NCBI GenBank assembly: GCA_002633005.1 | Contig: NMRA01000837.1 | Location: 18,216-82,215, forward strand | Length of the DNA: 64,000 nucleotides | Reading direction: 5' to 3' | DNA from: Phoronis australis | Taxonomy: Eukaryota; Phoronida; Phoronidae | Shown here: piece by piece, positions 38,131-49,060 of the stretch | Layout: each line of letters starts with the position of its first letter | How positions within the stretch are numbered: the stretch's first letter is position 1 | Notes under the pieces: model-generated | Database searches by the model: none | The model's input: the letters and a program-made list of their open reading frames with translations, nothing else | Told to the model about the DNA's origin: nothing | Program-made: the position numbers and the translations under genes

Positions 38131-39176
38131 CCTCACTTCAAGAGCTTTTGCTACATCAAGGTCACTTAAGCCACTCCTGTCATGGCGAGGGATACGATGA
38201 GACTGATTATTATGAACTTTAATAGTGGCTTAATTCATTTTACATTTTTTGGAAGCAACACACTTACGAAATGCAGTTTTATCTCGTTCACCCGCCGTCA
38301 TCCAACTCATCCACAACTTAAGACCTAGTGCAATTACGGGACAATTTGACTCATCACAGAATTATTCATCACACAAGGGTCACACTACAGCAACCGTGGA
38401 AAAAAGACACTTCAATCGCTCACGGCACTTTATCAATAGATTGAATGCTAAGAAAAGAAAAAAATTCCTAAGGATATAAAGATGAGAACACCTTCCAGTG
38501 TGCCTCAGTTGTATGCAAGGATACATTATTTATTGCAAAATGAGACAAAATCAAGCTTTAAAGATAGGCACCAAATTACGAAAAAAATACGTGCACCCAT
38601 ACCACAAATTGCCGATACTGAAAAACAAAAATACTGCAGTTTGGCAAACCTTAAAACTTAATCAGCGCTAGAATTATATAGGGGATATCAAAACTTGTTA
38701 ACAAACTTTGTGATTCAATCTTTTCAAGAGCTTACAATCAGTGACTTTTGATTACTCATCAGTAGTCTCGGTAATAGACTCAGTTTCGTATTAAGTAAAT
38801 AACATTTCAAATCTGGCAGTGAGGGTGCCTCTGTCCCGTTATATAATTTATACCCAGCGGACGTTATGTCATATCGGCAGTGATTTTGTCATAAGTATGT
38901 AAAGTTTTTTTGCTGTCTGTATATTTGCTGTTAACAAAGATTGTTTTTCCATTTGATACAGACCTGACCTGGGTCTTTCAACTTGAAGCCTAGCTGCTGA
39001 CTTGAATTGTGTACTAATTTACTAAGTGTTGTGTATATGTATTTCATGTCACATTTTGTGGTATGATTATTACAGAGAGACCGTGGGTGCCTTGTCGTAT
39101 ATTTGTGTTCTGTAGTATTTGTGTAAATATTTTATTTTTATTTTATTTATAGATATATAACAAGTTTCAAGATGAA

Positions 39177-39362
39177 GTGTTAAATTTAAACTCTTCATGT
39201 ACTACAACACACGGTCATATTCCACCCATTCCATATGCAGTGACCCGACACCCTCACCTTGTTAGCCAGCCAATGTGTGCAGACTGTACAGTAATACAAT
39301 CCATGGATGACCTGACAGCACATTTGAAGCAGGCACATGATGCAAGCATTCATATCAACTGA
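39177..39362 (+). pseudogene. C2H2-like zinc finger fragment
   Basis: A short ORF ending CADCTVIQSMDDLTAHLKQA and then H. The Cys-x2-Cys and His-x4-His pairs are separated by 11 residues, close to the 12 of classical fingers. Only one finger is visible and it stands in repeat-rich DNA. Possibly part of the adjacent unidentified ORF at 39964. Confidence 0.3.
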
Positions 39363-39662
39363 AAACAAGTATTTGAGGGATTGGAAAATACTTTCATTAT
39401 GAACCCACAGTTTTTTGTAGAATATCACTTGGCATATTCTCTTTGGTCAACACATATGCTATAAGCTAAGCGTTGAAAGTACATTTTGCTTTGATTTGCT
39501 TCATTTGCACATCCAGGTGATTAACTTAGTTAATACGTAATACCATGTGTACCTTCTGCTAACTTATTTTCTGAATATTTATATTAGCTAGCTGAAGGTA
39601 TAAAGATATGGATGGACAGTAGATTAACAGTAACATCATTTGTCTTTTGGTGCAGCCACAAG

Positions 39663-40971
39663 ATTGGTAAGTTGACTAGAGCCAGTATTATGGACAGGCT
39701 GGAGTGTGGCAAGGGTTGTGATGACAGTGATATTGGCCACAGTGATGGCGGTGATAATGGAAATTATGGAGATGGGGAATCACAATAGTTACAACACAGA
39801 AAGAAGCACAAATGGAGGAGATGTCAGTGAGTTGACAAGGAGGGGATAGTTTGAAAAAACAGATTTTCCAGCATTTAGGAATGCTGTAGAAAATCAAAAA
39901 GCTCACCTGAACTTCCAACAGTACAACTGCTTCCAAAAACTCATACAAGCTCCTGAGACAGAGGTGGCTAGAATTGTCGAGAAATACCCTGGTACAAGCA
40001 CTGAACGATTTTTGGATCTCCTTGACATCTGCGCTAATGAAAGAGAAGCTCCCTTAACAACAGCTGTAACTGAGGGCACACCATTGTCATTATTGCGCAA
40101 TAAGGAGACACACTGCCCTCAGGTTAACTCAGGCACCATCCAAAAAAAATCCAAAACTAAGCACAATGCCCAAAGTAATGCAGCAGTTGCACAAGAACGT
40201 AGAGTAATTAAAAAATCAGCCCCTGCTGTTGGCTTTATGATTGTTTACACAGCCAAAAACAATCAGAAGGGAGTCAAAGTTGGAGAGGTCGAAGAAATTC
40301 AAAAAACTGGGCTACAACTGAAAATCAAATGTTTTTCTGGCAAACTGAATTCCCAGTGGAAACCACACCTTAAACCAAATGGTACTTTTAAACATGTCAT
40401 CATTGACACCCAAAGATTAATTTGTCCTTTCCATTTGACACCGACAGTACGTCTTGATGCATCAGTACAAGTTTGTGCAGTCTGTTGAAGTATTGTCAAA
40501 ATGGCTTGCTGTACTAGAAGGCGAGGACCCACCAAAAATCACAATTCATGATCCACAGATACGGAAAGTGATAGTTATCAGATTTTGAGAGTGTTGTCAT
40601 CTCTCAAAATTTGGTTGATGATATGTTAGAGAGCGAGTTGCCAGAAGCGCCATCTGTGGCACCCTTTCTGACTCACCAAAAGGTGAAGAAAATTGTAAAT
40701 GATTCTTCCTCACCAGTCAGCTGCAAAATACATGATGTTTAAAATTTTGACCCTCCAAAATTCTCACAACAGGAATGTAAATGGAGTACCATATACTAAA
40801 TCTGGTACAAAAGGAAAACTAGATAAGGACAAAGTTAAATTTATTTTGGACAATGTGATGACCCAGTCCGAGTACTCAGGGGCCCTACTAAACTTTCTAG
40901 AGCAGAAGACTTCAACATCCAAGTTGGTAAAAGCAATTGACAGTGGCATAAGAAAATTGTTTTACAAGTTG
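39663..40971 (+). repeat. Repeat family R, copy R2, left of the second single N
   Basis: 39663-39850 (an Asp/Gly-rich segment, CDDSDIGHSDGGDNGNYGD) matches 40973-41155. 40440-40971 matches 42811-43335 at very high identity, including the BEN-like ORF from about 40699. The middle, 39850-40440, has no second copy here and holds a separate ORF. Confidence 0.65.
39964..40488 (+). CDS. Unidentified 174-codon ORF, longest open frame in the repeat island
   Basis: Starts at ATG 39964 (residues MARIVEKYPGTSTERFLDLL); the frame is also open upstream of it. The middle is Lys/Gln-rich. The C-terminal third reads GFMIVYTAKNNQKGVKVGEV, and later SQWKPHLKPNGTF and LICPFHLTPTVRLD. That segment alternates strand-like runs as small SH3-like or BAH-like modules do. 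I recall comparable segments in uncharacterised invertebrate transposon-associated proteins but cannot name the family. The last residues run into the R repeat. Confidence 0.4.
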   Translation: MARIVEKYPGTSTERFLDLLDICANEREAPLTTAVTEGTPLSLLRNKETHCPQVNSGTIQKKSKTKHNAQSNAAVAQERRVIKKSAPAVGFMIVYTAKNNQKGVKVGEVEEIQKTGLQLKIKCFSGKLNSQWKPHLKPNGTFKHVIIDTQRLICPFHLTPTVRLDASVQVCAVC

Positions 40972-40972
40972 N
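40972..40972. other. Second single-base N, within repeat family R
   Basis: It is flanked on the left by sequence that continues differently at 43335 and on the right by sequence that already occurred at 39663. As with the N at 25693, this marks a join between repeat copies. Confidence 0.85.
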
Positions 40973-41549
40973 GTAAGTTGACTAGAGCCAGTATTACGGA
41001 CATGCTCGAGTGTTGCAAGGGTTGTGATGACAGTGATATTGGCCACAGTGATGGCGGTGATAATGGAAATTATGGAGATGGGGAATCACAATAGTTACAA
41101 TACAGAAAGAAGCACAAATGGAGGAGACGTCAGTGAGTCGACAAGGAGGGGATAGACTCTGATCTTTCCTTTCAGGCACACTCACAAGCGTAATGCTCAA
41201 AATGATAATGACAGTTGGCTGCATGGAGGTGGGTTCAGTTGCGATGAAATTCATGAAATAATTAAGTGACAGTTAGGAAGACAAAAGCTACACACTTGTT
41301 ACCCACACATCAAATCGGGGCCAGTTAGCTGATTTTGATTTTCCATCTGTTCAGTTGTTTTCAAAACTAATTGAAGGCAACGTTGACAAAAGCTTGTTTT
41401 GTAATTCCCACTTCAAGCACTGTAATGCCACCAAAAGGCCGAATGGTAAATATCACACAAGTCAGCCAGTGGCACAGAGTAATAGACCGCCCCTTAGTGT
41501 TAAATACAAATTGGGACAGAATGCGGTCTGAATGTAAGTTTTCAGCACA

Positions 41550-41720
41550 GAGTAATCAATCCACTAATTTATGATTTATTTCGGCCGACTATGGATCCGA
41601 ACATCAGCTTAAAGACCTTTATTTAGGACAAGTTGCGAAATGTGTCAAGTGGCAGATTAGCATCCGATTTCCTTAGTCAAGATGAAGAGATTTTCGAGGA
41701 AAGCATGCAATTTGTAGACC
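41550..41720 (+). repeat. Repeat family R, truncated 5' copy
   Basis: Shares 'aatccactaatttatgattt', then 'atggatccgaacatcagctt' and 'gatgaagagattttcgagga' with R1 and R3. It diverges abruptly into unrelated AT-rich sequence after 41720. Confidence 0.65.
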
Positions 41721-42169
41721 TGTATTCAAATGATCTTGATCTAGGAATTAGTGTATTTTCTATTGAATGGGATCATCATTAATACGGGTATTATTACTAT
41801 TAACATGATTGTTATTATTATTAGTAGTAGTATTCTTGTAAATATTGGTGGTAGTAGTAGTAGAAGTGGTAGCAGAAATAGTATTACATAGGCATGACCA
41901 GCTGAGTAATTTTTTTATTCTTTTAAGCAAAGCACAGTCTACGACAAACTAACCCCTTGGTAACTCAAGAATTTCTCAGTCATGTTCCTGTCTTACGCAT
42001 TACGTAATTGAAAATCTTAACATTAGTTTTAAAATTGATCACTGAAAATTTACCTTAAGCGTTTCAGTGAAATCCGGTGCTCTTTTCGAGAATTCATTCT
42101 CCAATTTTCAAATGATGTTAAACACAAATTGGGACAAAATGCAGTCTGAATGTAAGTTGTCAGCACAGA

Positions 42170-43540
42170 ATATTCAATCCACTAATATATGATTTATTTC
42201 GGCAGACTGTGGATCCGAACATCAGCTTAAAGACCTTTACTATAGGAAAACGTGTCAGGTGGAAGATAAGCATCCAATTTCCTTAGCCAAGGTGAAGAGA
42301 TTTTCGAGGAAAGCATGCAATGTGTAGACCTGCCAGATGATGTCACGGCTGACTGGCACTCCTCGCCACAGCCATTTGAGTTCCAGCACATCGTGCAGAC
42401 GCCGGAGACTACAGTCAGCATTAGAGACTATAGTTGTTCAATAACTTCTAGAAAGACTGATTCAGCATTAATTATCATTTGAGCTGGAAGTTTTCAGCAG
42501 ACATTTTCTCATGATTGAAATAAATTGGTAAAGACCCAAATAACAATTTTTCAGAGGGTGATCAACAATCAGACTTCGACATTTTTCTATTTTGTGAAGT
42601 TCAAATTTATTTTTGAGATTCATAGAATCCTTCATATGAAAACCTAGGTTTAGAATTCAAAATAATGTGGTTTACAAGTTGTTTGTAGATGCATCTGACA
42701 AAATTTTGTTTCATTTTAGGACTGCTACGCTCACTGTCAAGCATGTCAGCGGCTAGGCATGAGCCAGCAAAGTGTGCGCTTCTCAGGTCACCTGGCGTGC
42801 AAGCATCACAGTACGTCTTGATGCATCAGTACAAGTTTGTGCAGTCTGTTGAAGTATTGTCAAAACGGCTTGCTGTACTAGAAGGCAAGGACCCACCAAA
42901 AATCACAATTCACGATCCACAGATACGGAAAGTGATAGTTATCAGATTTTGAGAGTGTTGTCATCTCTCAAAATTTGGTTGATGATTTGTTAGAGAGCGA
43001 GTTGCCAGCAGCGCCATCTGTGGCACCCTTTCTGACTCACCAAAAGATGATGGAAATTGTAAATGATTCTTCCTCACCAGTCAGCTGCAAAATACATGAT
43101 GTTTAAAATTTTGACCCTCCAAAATTCTCATAACAGGAATGTAAATGGAGTACCATATACTAAATCTGGTACAAAAGGAAAACTAGATAAGGACAAAGTT
43201 AAATTTATTTTGGACAATGTGATGACCCAGTCCGAGTACTCAGGGGCCCTACTAAACTTTCTAGAGCAGAAGACTTCAACATCCAAGTTGGTAAAAGCAA
43301 TTGACAGTGGCATAAGAAAATTGTTTTACAAGTTGACAGAAAGAGTGGTTCTCCCGTGCATACCTATTTCATAAAAGGCAACTTAACGCTCGAGACAAAC
43401 ATTCAGTCCTACACTCCACACTATTTCTGCAAAGTAGTAATAAAAGTCTCTGAGATCTCTGAGAATATGTTTACGCTTTGGGATAAATCATGCAAATTAA
43501 AATCTCATAGCAGTATATATGTGACATTACCTAATTAAGT
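42170..43540 (+). mobile_element. Repeat family R, copy R3, most complete
   Basis: The 5' segment 42170-42660 parallels 34940-35400. An ORF at 42689-42952 reads LLRSPGVQASQYVL, then a coiled-coil-like QSVEVLSKRLAVLEG. The BEN-like ORF at 43063-43374 follows in another frame and ends TERVVLPCIPIS. The initiator of the 5' ORF is GTG here instead of ATG. The copy is therefore inactive as a protein. Confidence 0.6.
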
Positions 43541-43849
43541 GTAGTTAAACTCTGCAAAATATAGTGTGATGACTGTCGTCAAGGGTTTGAATTGCAACGA
43601 TAAACCCTTTAATATTAGTGCCACAAGAAGACTATCGCTCAATGTTACCTGCCGGATAACATAATCAGTAGCTGATTAAGTCGAGTCCTTGCATAGGGAG
43701 GTTAGTACAGTATACAGTGTGGTGATCCTGGGTTTCCCTTTAGGATGGTAGTGTTTCTTTAAAATTTTAAGCTTTCCTTCCATCATCAATTGAGTCCACC
43801 ATAATCAGCAATAGGCTGCAATCATCTATGAACAGACCCAGGCACCACA

Positions 43850-45120
43850 AATGCTTCGGCATTGGTAAAATAACCCAGAGTTTCAACAGAACCCCAGAGA
43901 AACAAGCAACACCAAATTTGGAGCTGGTCCATTTTGACTTAGCAAGTCCTATTTATCCCCTAGCAAGGAAAGGTTTTAGGTACATTTGGTTGTGTTGATG
44001 ACTTTTCTGGATTGATCATGACATATTTTTTGAAACAGAAAAGTGACTCAGTAAGGGCAACGGAAAAATTTCTTGCGGTAATTAGCCCTTACGGCACAGT
44101 AAAGCGAATCAGGGGTGCGAGTTTACATCCAAAGCATTTTGAGTCACTTCTCATTAAGAATAAAATTAAGCATGAATGCTCAGTCCCCTATTCACCACCT
44201 TTGGCTTCATTCATAATTAGTTGAACAGGGTTTCAGTCGGTCACTGGTAGATCAACATGTTTACACTGAAAATTACGACAGTGAAGTGGTCATTATTCTT
44301 ACATAGGTAGATAAAGTCATCATAGCTGATAGTTCTACCCCCAGACTTGAAAATGTGAAACTGCGCTTAAAAGAGATTTTCAGAATGAAACATATCAGCC
44401 AGATTTCCTGGTTTCTCGGTATAGAATTTGAACACCATGAGACAGTCTCAATATTTGAGGAGAGTATAGGAAAAGTTTAGAACGCAAGATTGCAAACGAA
44501 AATCTACTCCATGTGACAAGAATAAAAACAAGCTCTGTAGCTAGCAGGCTGAGCCAGCTAATGAGGGAGGTAGTAGGAAGCCTTATTTACGCTACGACAA
44601 CAACAAGACCCGAGTTGTGCTATGTTGTCTCCGAACTGTCTCAGTACAAGTCATCACCTACCTCTAACCACATGACCATGGCAGAACATGCACTTAGGTA
44701 TGTGAAAAGCACGGTTGATAAGAAACTAGACTTTAGAAAGTCAGCTAATACTCTTAAACTGATTGGATTCAGTGATGCAGGTTTTGCTAACTGTGAGAAT
44801 AGAAAAAAAACATGACAGGTTTTGGTTTTGTGTTGTCTGAGCAGGGTCCACTGATTTCGTGGAAAACAAGAAAACAGCCAACGGTCGCCCTCTCGACTTG
44901 TGAAGCAGAGTACATGTTTATATCTACTGCAACACCAGAAGGCATCTTCTTGAAAGCTTTGCTACAGGGATGTGAGTGGTTGTAGAGTGCAAAATTTCAG
45001 TATGCACTGTGGTGACAGTCAAAGTGCTGTTGCACTGACCAAAAACGCCGTTGTGCATCAGAGGTCCAAACATATTGATATTACATACCACTTACTGGTG
45101 CCCTGGACTAGAGACTCCAT
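43850..45120 (+). pseudogene. Ty1/copia-type retrotransposon relic (integrase, RT and RNase H fragments)
   Basis: In order: the pre-integrase/integrase boundary (LELVHFDLASPIYPLARKGF); the integrase core at 44012-44224 (FLKQKSDSVRATEKFLAVIS); a reverse transcriptase tail near 44230-44500 (SWFLGIEF); and RNase H at 44513 onward (VVGSLIYATTTTRPELCYVV, DAGFAN, CEAEYM, DSQSAVALTKN, HIDITYH). The integrase segment following 'RIR' lacks the expected acidic residue. The RT catalytic pair appears as VDK rather than VDD. Most of the C-terminal integrase and N-terminal RT is deleted, and several stops and frameshifts occur. No LTRs are visible. Confidence 0.8.
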
Positions 45121-45129
45121 CTCTCAAGT

Positions 45130-45600
45130 TTGAACAGTTCTTTGAAATGCTAGAGGACTACTTTGTGTTTATGGATACTAACCAAAAGGAAGGCAACCAC
45201 CTCTCACATCAACAAAAAATATGCTTCTATGGTTGTTTCTGGGACCTACGGCTATTGCTCAATCGGATACCCACCCGAATGGCAAAACGTACCAATCAGC
45301 TGATACTTATACAGCGTATGTGATGGTGACAAAGGAGATTTTCGGCCGACAAGTAAATCGGGTAAGGGCTCATTTCGATTTTGACAACAGATCTGTTACC
45401 CAATGAGTCTGTCTCTGAAATCTTACAAGCACAGCGCTCATTACAGAGTGATTGTGACTTTAAGGGAAACTCGGATTACTTTCTGGCTATCCGGTTTGTT
45501 CTGGGCTTGTACAACAAAGAGGCTCAAATCCGCATACTTCCAGAGAAGGAAATTGATTTTGCTCGTTTTATTGACATTGCCAAGAACAAATAAACTACCC
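45130..45600 (+). pseudogene. Retroelement Gag-like fragment, frameshifted
   Basis: Three overlapping frames join in order: KFEQFFEMLEDYFVFM (from about 45137), then TYTAYVMVTKEIFGRQVNRV (45285-45360) and SVSEILQAQRSLQSDCDF (45408-45590). This is the arrangement of LTR-retroelement capsid-like Gag: a helix-rich 'FxxWFxxxExY' start, then a 'L..xF' segment, then 'ESVxExxxxLRxLxxxCxF'. At least two frameshifts. It directly abuts the copia relic but is of gypsy/BEL type, so it is a separate insertion. Confidence 0.5.
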
Positions 45601-46009
45601 AGAAAACCTCCAAGGTTTTCACTGGAAACAGATGATGGGAGTGTGGCACACTTCCTGCCAAAGATTTTGGACTTCCCTTAAGATGTCCCCTCATTCAAGT
45701 TCATCAACACCATGTAGGCCCTGAACATCGCCTCATTAGGACACATGACAACCTCTCTGTTCCTTTACAAGTCATGATAGATCTCCTTCAACGTCTGCAG
45801 GCACGTGGTGAGCTTCTCACTGTTTATTTTAATGTCAAACGTGTGCGCATCTTCTTCCCACAGACGCTCTGCTGCCAGAACATGAAATCGGGCACATTTC
45901 TCTACAAGCCCCGCCGATGGAAGGTTAAAATACAGAAAAACATTCTGCGACACAATGTGCATCGAACTAACTTAAGATGATGTTAACTAATTTATAGCAA
46001 GGGAATATT

Positions 46010-46330
46010 GACTTCAAGATGATATACTTTTTGAAGAAGTGAGATCACAGGCCGCTTATACAGTGAGCTATCTACCAGCAATTGAAAACAATTTGAAAGA
46101 GGCTTTCTGAAAAGTTACCGAAACAGTAAGTAGCCTCAACTGTTTTGGATATTCATTAATAGTTAAATTATAACCAATTAAAAATATCAACTATAATTAA
46201 CATGCTTGTTGTTTTTAAGTTTCCAATGAACCTCTTATTCTGCCCAGCCAAGAAGTGGAGACCTACTCTAGGTTTTACTCAAACGTGACCATCACGCAGC
46301 TTTTGAAAAGTGAAGGCATCAGTGGTCAGT
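46010..46330 (+). repeat. Exon-like duplicated segment, copy 1
   Basis: Matches 47800-48110, including intron-like AT-rich sequence. It contains an open exon-like piece, 46220-46324, between ttttaag and gtcagt, reading SNEPLILPSQEVE and ending KSEGISG. Confidence 0.45.
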
Positions 46331-46784
46331 AAATCTTACAAGGAATTCGCTATAACACAAAGCCAACATCAATAAATGTAAGAAAGCTTGAATTGCTATT
46401 TATACACAAAAAAATGTTGATAACATAAGGACTGGAAAAAGTTGTGCATTGATTGAAAACTGCCACATGTCAAACACGCGAACATTTGATTCAAACCAAT
46501 TTCTGCAACAAAATGATTTCAACTAGTTCCTCAATCAGATGAGCGGTGATTTCTGGTCTTACAAAGATCTGGTGTTATGTTAGCACTTAAGACTATGCTC
46601 AGCTCATTAAATGACATGCAACGAGCAGCTAACTTGCGTTTAACACTTTGAAGTGTTATACAATAACTGTTGTAAGAGGCCATAATGTATGGCATGTATA
46701 ATGTAAAGTAAATCAGTTGAGTCCTTTTTCATTCTTTATTTCAAGTTGTTGATAAAAGTTTGCTGTTTTTTCAGACAAAAAGTG

Positions 46785-47530
46785 GAGTGATGACTCAGTC
46801 CGAGTACTCAAGGGCCCTAAACTTCCCAGAGCAGAAGACTTTAACATCCAAATTGGTAAAAGCAATAAACAGTGGCATAAGAAAAACTGTTTTATAAGTT
46901 GTCAGAAAGAGAGGTTCTCCCGAGCATACCTATTTCATGAAAGGCGACTTAACACTTGAGACAAACATTCAGTCCCACACTCCACACAACTATTTCTGAA
47001 AAGTAGTAAAGTCTCTGAGAATATGTTCACGCTTTGTGATATATCATGCAAATTAAAAACTCATTGCTATATATATATATATGATATTATCTGATTAAGT
47101 GTAGTTTGTATACATTGTGTTACTGTCATAAAATGGCTTAACAGTGATTCACATCAAAAATGTTTCTTGGCTAGCTCAGCACAAGCAAACAATATTTTGC
47201 TGCAGGCAGCTTACATGCAGATTAAGGAATTATTATACATTTTACCCATGCTTGTCTTCAAAATGTTTCTACACAAGTTGATGGCAAAAAAAAACAACTA
47301 AACTTGACATTTGAGTGGCGTCTAGATTTGTTGACATTTGTCGGTATTTGTACAAGATGAAGTGAATCACTTTTTATTGCATAATATATGTACCTATTAT
47401 GATTTACATCTTGTGTTCTTTTCAACTTACTACAATGGCCAAATTTTGAAAATTGTATTTCAGAAATAGCTGATCGGATTCAACCGAAACTTTCAGGTAT
47501 TGTTATTCATGCACAATTCTCAAAAACACT
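46785..47530 (+). repeat. Repeat family R, copy R4 (3' end of BEN-like ORF plus flank)
   Basis: Starts within the BEN-like ORF ('gactcagtccgagtactcaa') and continues through the 3' flank shared with 36540-37110. The ORF is broken by a +1 shift near 46885. Confidence 0.65.
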
Positions 47531-47799
47531 TAGAAATCAGCTTGCTATTTTTCAGGCAAAAAGGTGTCAAAGAGGTTCACCATCCTTGTCCCATTTGTAT
47601 TTACAACCAAATGGGCAGTATACCTTTTCCAGAGTTTTCTCCAAAAACATTTACTTTAAAATATGATAACATCTTGATCCATCTGGGCAATTTACAACTT
47701 TATATCAAAAGCCTCTTAGCAAATCTATTTTTTTAGTCAATTGTATAACTTTAAAAGAAATAACTTTGCTTCTGTTTTGTTTGCAGTTCATTTTGTTAC

Positions 47800-48110
47800 A
47801 GGCCCACCTCACTTGAAGCACTTTTGCAGGCAGGTTGGGGAAGAATTTTGTTCTGCAGCATTGTGTCCACCTGTTGAGAACCTTTCTGGTGCCAAAGCTG
47901 TGAGTGAGTAATCTTAATTGTTTAAATGATATTTATTAATAATCAAATTGTAACCAGTTAACAAAATTAACTTAATGTATTGTACTTTTTGTTTTTAAGT
48001 TCCCAATGAACCTCTGATTTTGCCCAGTCAAGATCCTGAGTACTCATGGAATTGTTTGGCCATGACCATCTCATTGCTTTTTAAAGGAGAAGGCAATAGT
48101 GGTCAGTATA
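47800..48110 (+). repeat. Exon-like duplicated segment, copy 2
   Basis: Two exon-like pieces: about 47797-47898 (PPHLKHFCRQVGEEFCSAAL, donor gtgagt), then 48000-48101 (PNEPLILPSQDPEYSWNC, ending KGEGNSG, donor gtcagt). The second is the counterpart of 46220-46324. The gene to which they belong is not recognised. Confidence 0.45.
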
Positions 48111-48319
48111 TTTTTACTCGAGCTATATCAATTCTGATATTTCATAATAAGAGGATCACATTGATTGTTTTTTAGCTGCCAATGGTGGTCTTTTAAACCA
48201 AACCACTAACTTGGTGGTTTAAAAACACAACAATGCAATGAACTCTTCAGTGCTTTTTAAAATAGAAGAATTCAGCATTGAATCGACCTGTTTTATACGG
48301 TTTCCCTTTTGACTGGCGC

Positions 48320-48325
48320 TTTATT
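48320..48325 (-). terminator. Candidate polyadenylation signal of DCAF6
   Basis: This is an AATAAA hexamer on the minus strand and the first I see after the DCAF6 stop at 49061. It implies a 3' UTR of about 0.74 kb that would include the degenerate tandem repeat at 48785-48950. The call is weak because the region is repeat-rich. Confidence 0.25.
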
Positions 48326-48784
48326 CCTCATAGTTCTCATACTGTATTCAGTGTGGGTCTGTATGTAATTGAGTGTGAGACATGCGTGCTCTTACTTGTA
48401 CTACTAAATTTGTTCCCTGGTTAAATAAACATTTGCTTGCTGTCATGGGTATCATCTCTTAATGAAACTTGGGTAGGTTCATAGGAACTTGGAACTATAC
48501 AGAGGCAAATGTAATGAACTAAGTTGCCACTAGAGGTCCCATCGGTAGTCGGATCCGTCCGAACGTTGTAATCCATTGACACTTTCATAGGAGCATACTT
48601 GCCAAATTTCACAATGATCCTGCAAGGGGCTTAAGAGATGTAGCAGCGGACGTGGGACAGACGCAGGATGACAAGAATATGCACCCAGTTGAGGGTGCAT
48701 AAAAATGTTTTACCGTTTTCACATCAGGGACAGAATAAATAACTGGGATTTGTTATGTTATGAGGGAAGTTCTGAAGGCAAGAG

Positions 48785-48950
48785 AAGTCAAAATGTGATA
48801 CGAGGTGCTCACGGGCACTTTGGGGGCACCTCTACAAAGTCAAAATGATATGCAAACTGGTCACAATACTTCGTGGGAACTCCCCTACAAAGTCAACCAT
48901 TATACGAGGTGGGCACAACACTTTGGATGCACCTCTACAAAGCACACATT
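48785..48950. repeat. Degenerate tandem repeat, about 52 bp, three units
   Basis: Marked by '(c)tctacaaagtca' near 48830, 48884 and 48932, with 'cgaggtg(c/g)(t/g)cac' between. It lies just downstream of the DCAF6 stop codon and would fall in its 3' UTR if the signal at 48320 is used. Confidence 0.6.
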
Positions 48951-49060
48951 CCTGCACAATTTGACATAAAATCTCATGGAAATGACACACCTATTAGTGA
49001 TTGTCACTGCGTTTGAGCAGACCCCATGTTAATAACAACTCTGAACTTTACACCAACCGA

